Source: Luzula sylvatica (Eukaryota > Streptophyta > Magnoliopsida > Poales > Juncaceae). Taken from it: DNA of 64,000 bases. Below the pieces are notes generated by a model that worked only from the letters and a program-made list of their open reading frames with translations, made no database searches and was not told where the DNA came from. Below are positions 62,920 through 64,000 of the stretch, one piece after another. The position numbers and the translations under genes were made by a program. Each line of letters opens with the position of its first letter. Within the stretch, counting starts at the first letter, position 1. The stretch covers positions 12,753,591 to 12,817,590 of the forward strand of contig OX326957.1 of assembly GCA_946800325.1 (NCBI GenBank), given 5' to 3'.

Positions 62920-63287
62920 ATGCATCATCCTCAAAAGTTGAGAAAGAGTATATCCAACCTTGCGTACGTATTTATTCACAACAATACCACTGGAGATCAC
63001 CAGTTGAATTTAATCTTTATAAATTTATATTTTTGTTATGATTATAATTCGAATTATCCAATAACTCTTCCTTTAAGACCACCCTATGCAGGGGATCCAG
63101 GTACTCGATCAAATTTTCTAATCCAACAAATCAAATTCTTAATTTCGATTTGGTTTAAATTGTGATTTTGATTTTGATTTTTGAAATTATAGAAATTCTC
63201 AACGAGGAGGAATTTGGTGATATTGCATCTACGAGTTTATTAACAACGAAGACCCAATCAAATTCAGCATGTGAACTTGGCCTGACA
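62920..63287 (+). pseudogene. RNA polymerase III subunit RPC4-like exon fragments
   Basis: Three plus-strand pieces resemble the C-terminal part of RPC4/Rpc53. 62920-62964 reads ASSSKVEKEYIQP after an acceptor TTTTTAG. About 63041-63100 reads DYNSNYPITLPLRPPYAGDP, close to the family's conserved PLRRPYSG(D/N)P box, and ends at a donor. 63193-63287 reads EILNEEEFGDIASTSLL and ends SNSACELGLT, matching the acidic EEEFG and terminal LGL blocks. The second piece lacks an AG acceptor (TTAT instead of TTAG), and no N-terminal exons are recognisable upstream. Exons for the last part would lie to the right, but the following 700 bp are repeat motif. Probably a gene fragment; a diverged working gene continuing beyond the window is possible. 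Confidence 0.5.
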
Positions 63288-63419
63288 GTATGATTTTTTT
63301 CCAAATTGACCCTAAATTTCGTACAAATTAGGAAAATAATAATTTAAGTATCGTTGATAGGAAACAAGAGAGGATTCCGCAATGTTTTTCAGTTTTTTTT
63401 TTCACAATTTTTGCGGCTC

Positions 63420-64000
63420 TTCTCAGAAAATCATGCCGTAAGCATTTCTAAGGGTATCCGTGACATTTCTAATTTTACAATTTATCTTTGAGTATTTGAT
63501 ATTTTCAGATTTTTTAAGTGTTTTTAATTTTTTCACAGTTCAGGGGCTTATTCGATATGGTCCTATTTTTTACTTTTCTGAATATCAGGGTATTTTTGAA
63601 ATTTTTATATTTTAATAGCGTATTTTTGAAATTTTCTTTTTCTAGAGGGGCGTATTTGATATTTTAAGGTTTTATGCGGGTATTTTTGAAAATTTTGCTT
63701 ATTAGAGGGGTGAATTTGATATTTTTAGATTGGAGAAAGATATTTTTGATATCTTGAAATTCAGAGAGCACATTTGCTATTTTTAGGGTTTTTATAAGTC
63801 ATTTTGGAAATTTTCGCCTCTTAGAGGGGTAATTATGATATTTTTATGATTCGGGAAAGTTGTTCTGAATATTGGGGTATTTTTCAAATTTTATATTTTA
63901 ATAGTGTAATTTTGAAATTTTCATATTCTAGAGGGGTGTATGTGATATTTTCTGGTTTTATGAGGGCATTTTTGAATTTTTTGCTTATTACAGAGCTGAA
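63420..64000 (+). repeat. Degenerate GGGTATTTTTGAAATTTT motif array
   Basis: Variants of GAGGGGTATTTTTGAAATTTT or GGGGCGTATTTGATATTTTA recur about every 30-60 bp to the end of the window, at least ten times. Spacing is irregular, unlike a satellite. Shorter runs of the same phrase occur in CAT introns (for example 42355-42375) and around both PNET2 fragments. Confidence 0.65.

Overview
This is an AT-rich, intron-containing nuclear segment from a flowering plant, almost certainly a eudicot. The evidence is GT-AG spliced genes of plant-specific families (a tonoplast cationic amino acid transporter and a DUF2215/PNET2 nuclear-envelope protein), CT-rich plant-type leaders and many plant DNA transposon relics. 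There are no operons, Shine-Dalgarno sites, rRNA, tRNA or CRISPR loci that I can support. Most of the window is repeat-derived. Reading frames under about 100 codons in the AT-rich stretches look like chance.

Layout. 1-5.7 kb: overlapping dispersed repeats, a fold-back element built on ATACGGATACG motifs, and a small MITE with clear target duplications. 5.7-9.0 kb: a TIR element with a 939-bp Mutator-like fold-back element nested inside it, flanked by a perfect 9-bp duplication. 9.3-11.1 kb: a Helitron-like element. 12.5-14.3 kb: a weak secreted-protein ORF that runs into an extreme GC-rich minisatellite. 16.0-17.3 kb: fragments of two unrelated genes side by side on the minus strand, a DnaJ/TPR protein and an ATX-type SET methyltransferase. 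17.6-24 kb: two Helitron-like 3' ends and coiled-coil exon fragments. 25.2-36.8 kb: the most striking structure, two nearly identical 4.96-kb TIR elements in opposite orientation about 1.6 kb apart, each bounded by TA tracts and each carrying about ten copies of a 119-bp satellite. 39.4-40.4 kb: the poly(A)-tailed 3' end of a LINE.

Genes. 40.4-49.2 kb is a tandem duplication. Each 4.4-kb unit carries a complete 15-exon cationic amino acid transporter gene on the minus strand (609 and 608 codons, all intron phases closing). These are the only two clearly intact genes. 54-61.5 kb is a second tandem array: two copies of the 3' half of a DUF2215/PNET2 gene, one with an in-frame stop and one open throughout, both missing the upstream exons. 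A partial RNA polymerase III RPC4-like fragment lies at 62.9-63.3 kb on the plus strand.

Functionally, the CAT pair would move basic amino acids across the tonoplast. The rest mainly shows transposition, gene-fragment capture and segmental duplication. No obviously new protein system is present. The best candidates for something undescribed are the inverted pair of satellite-bearing TIR elements, the chimeric TPR/SET fragment cluster and the GC-rich composite minisatellite.
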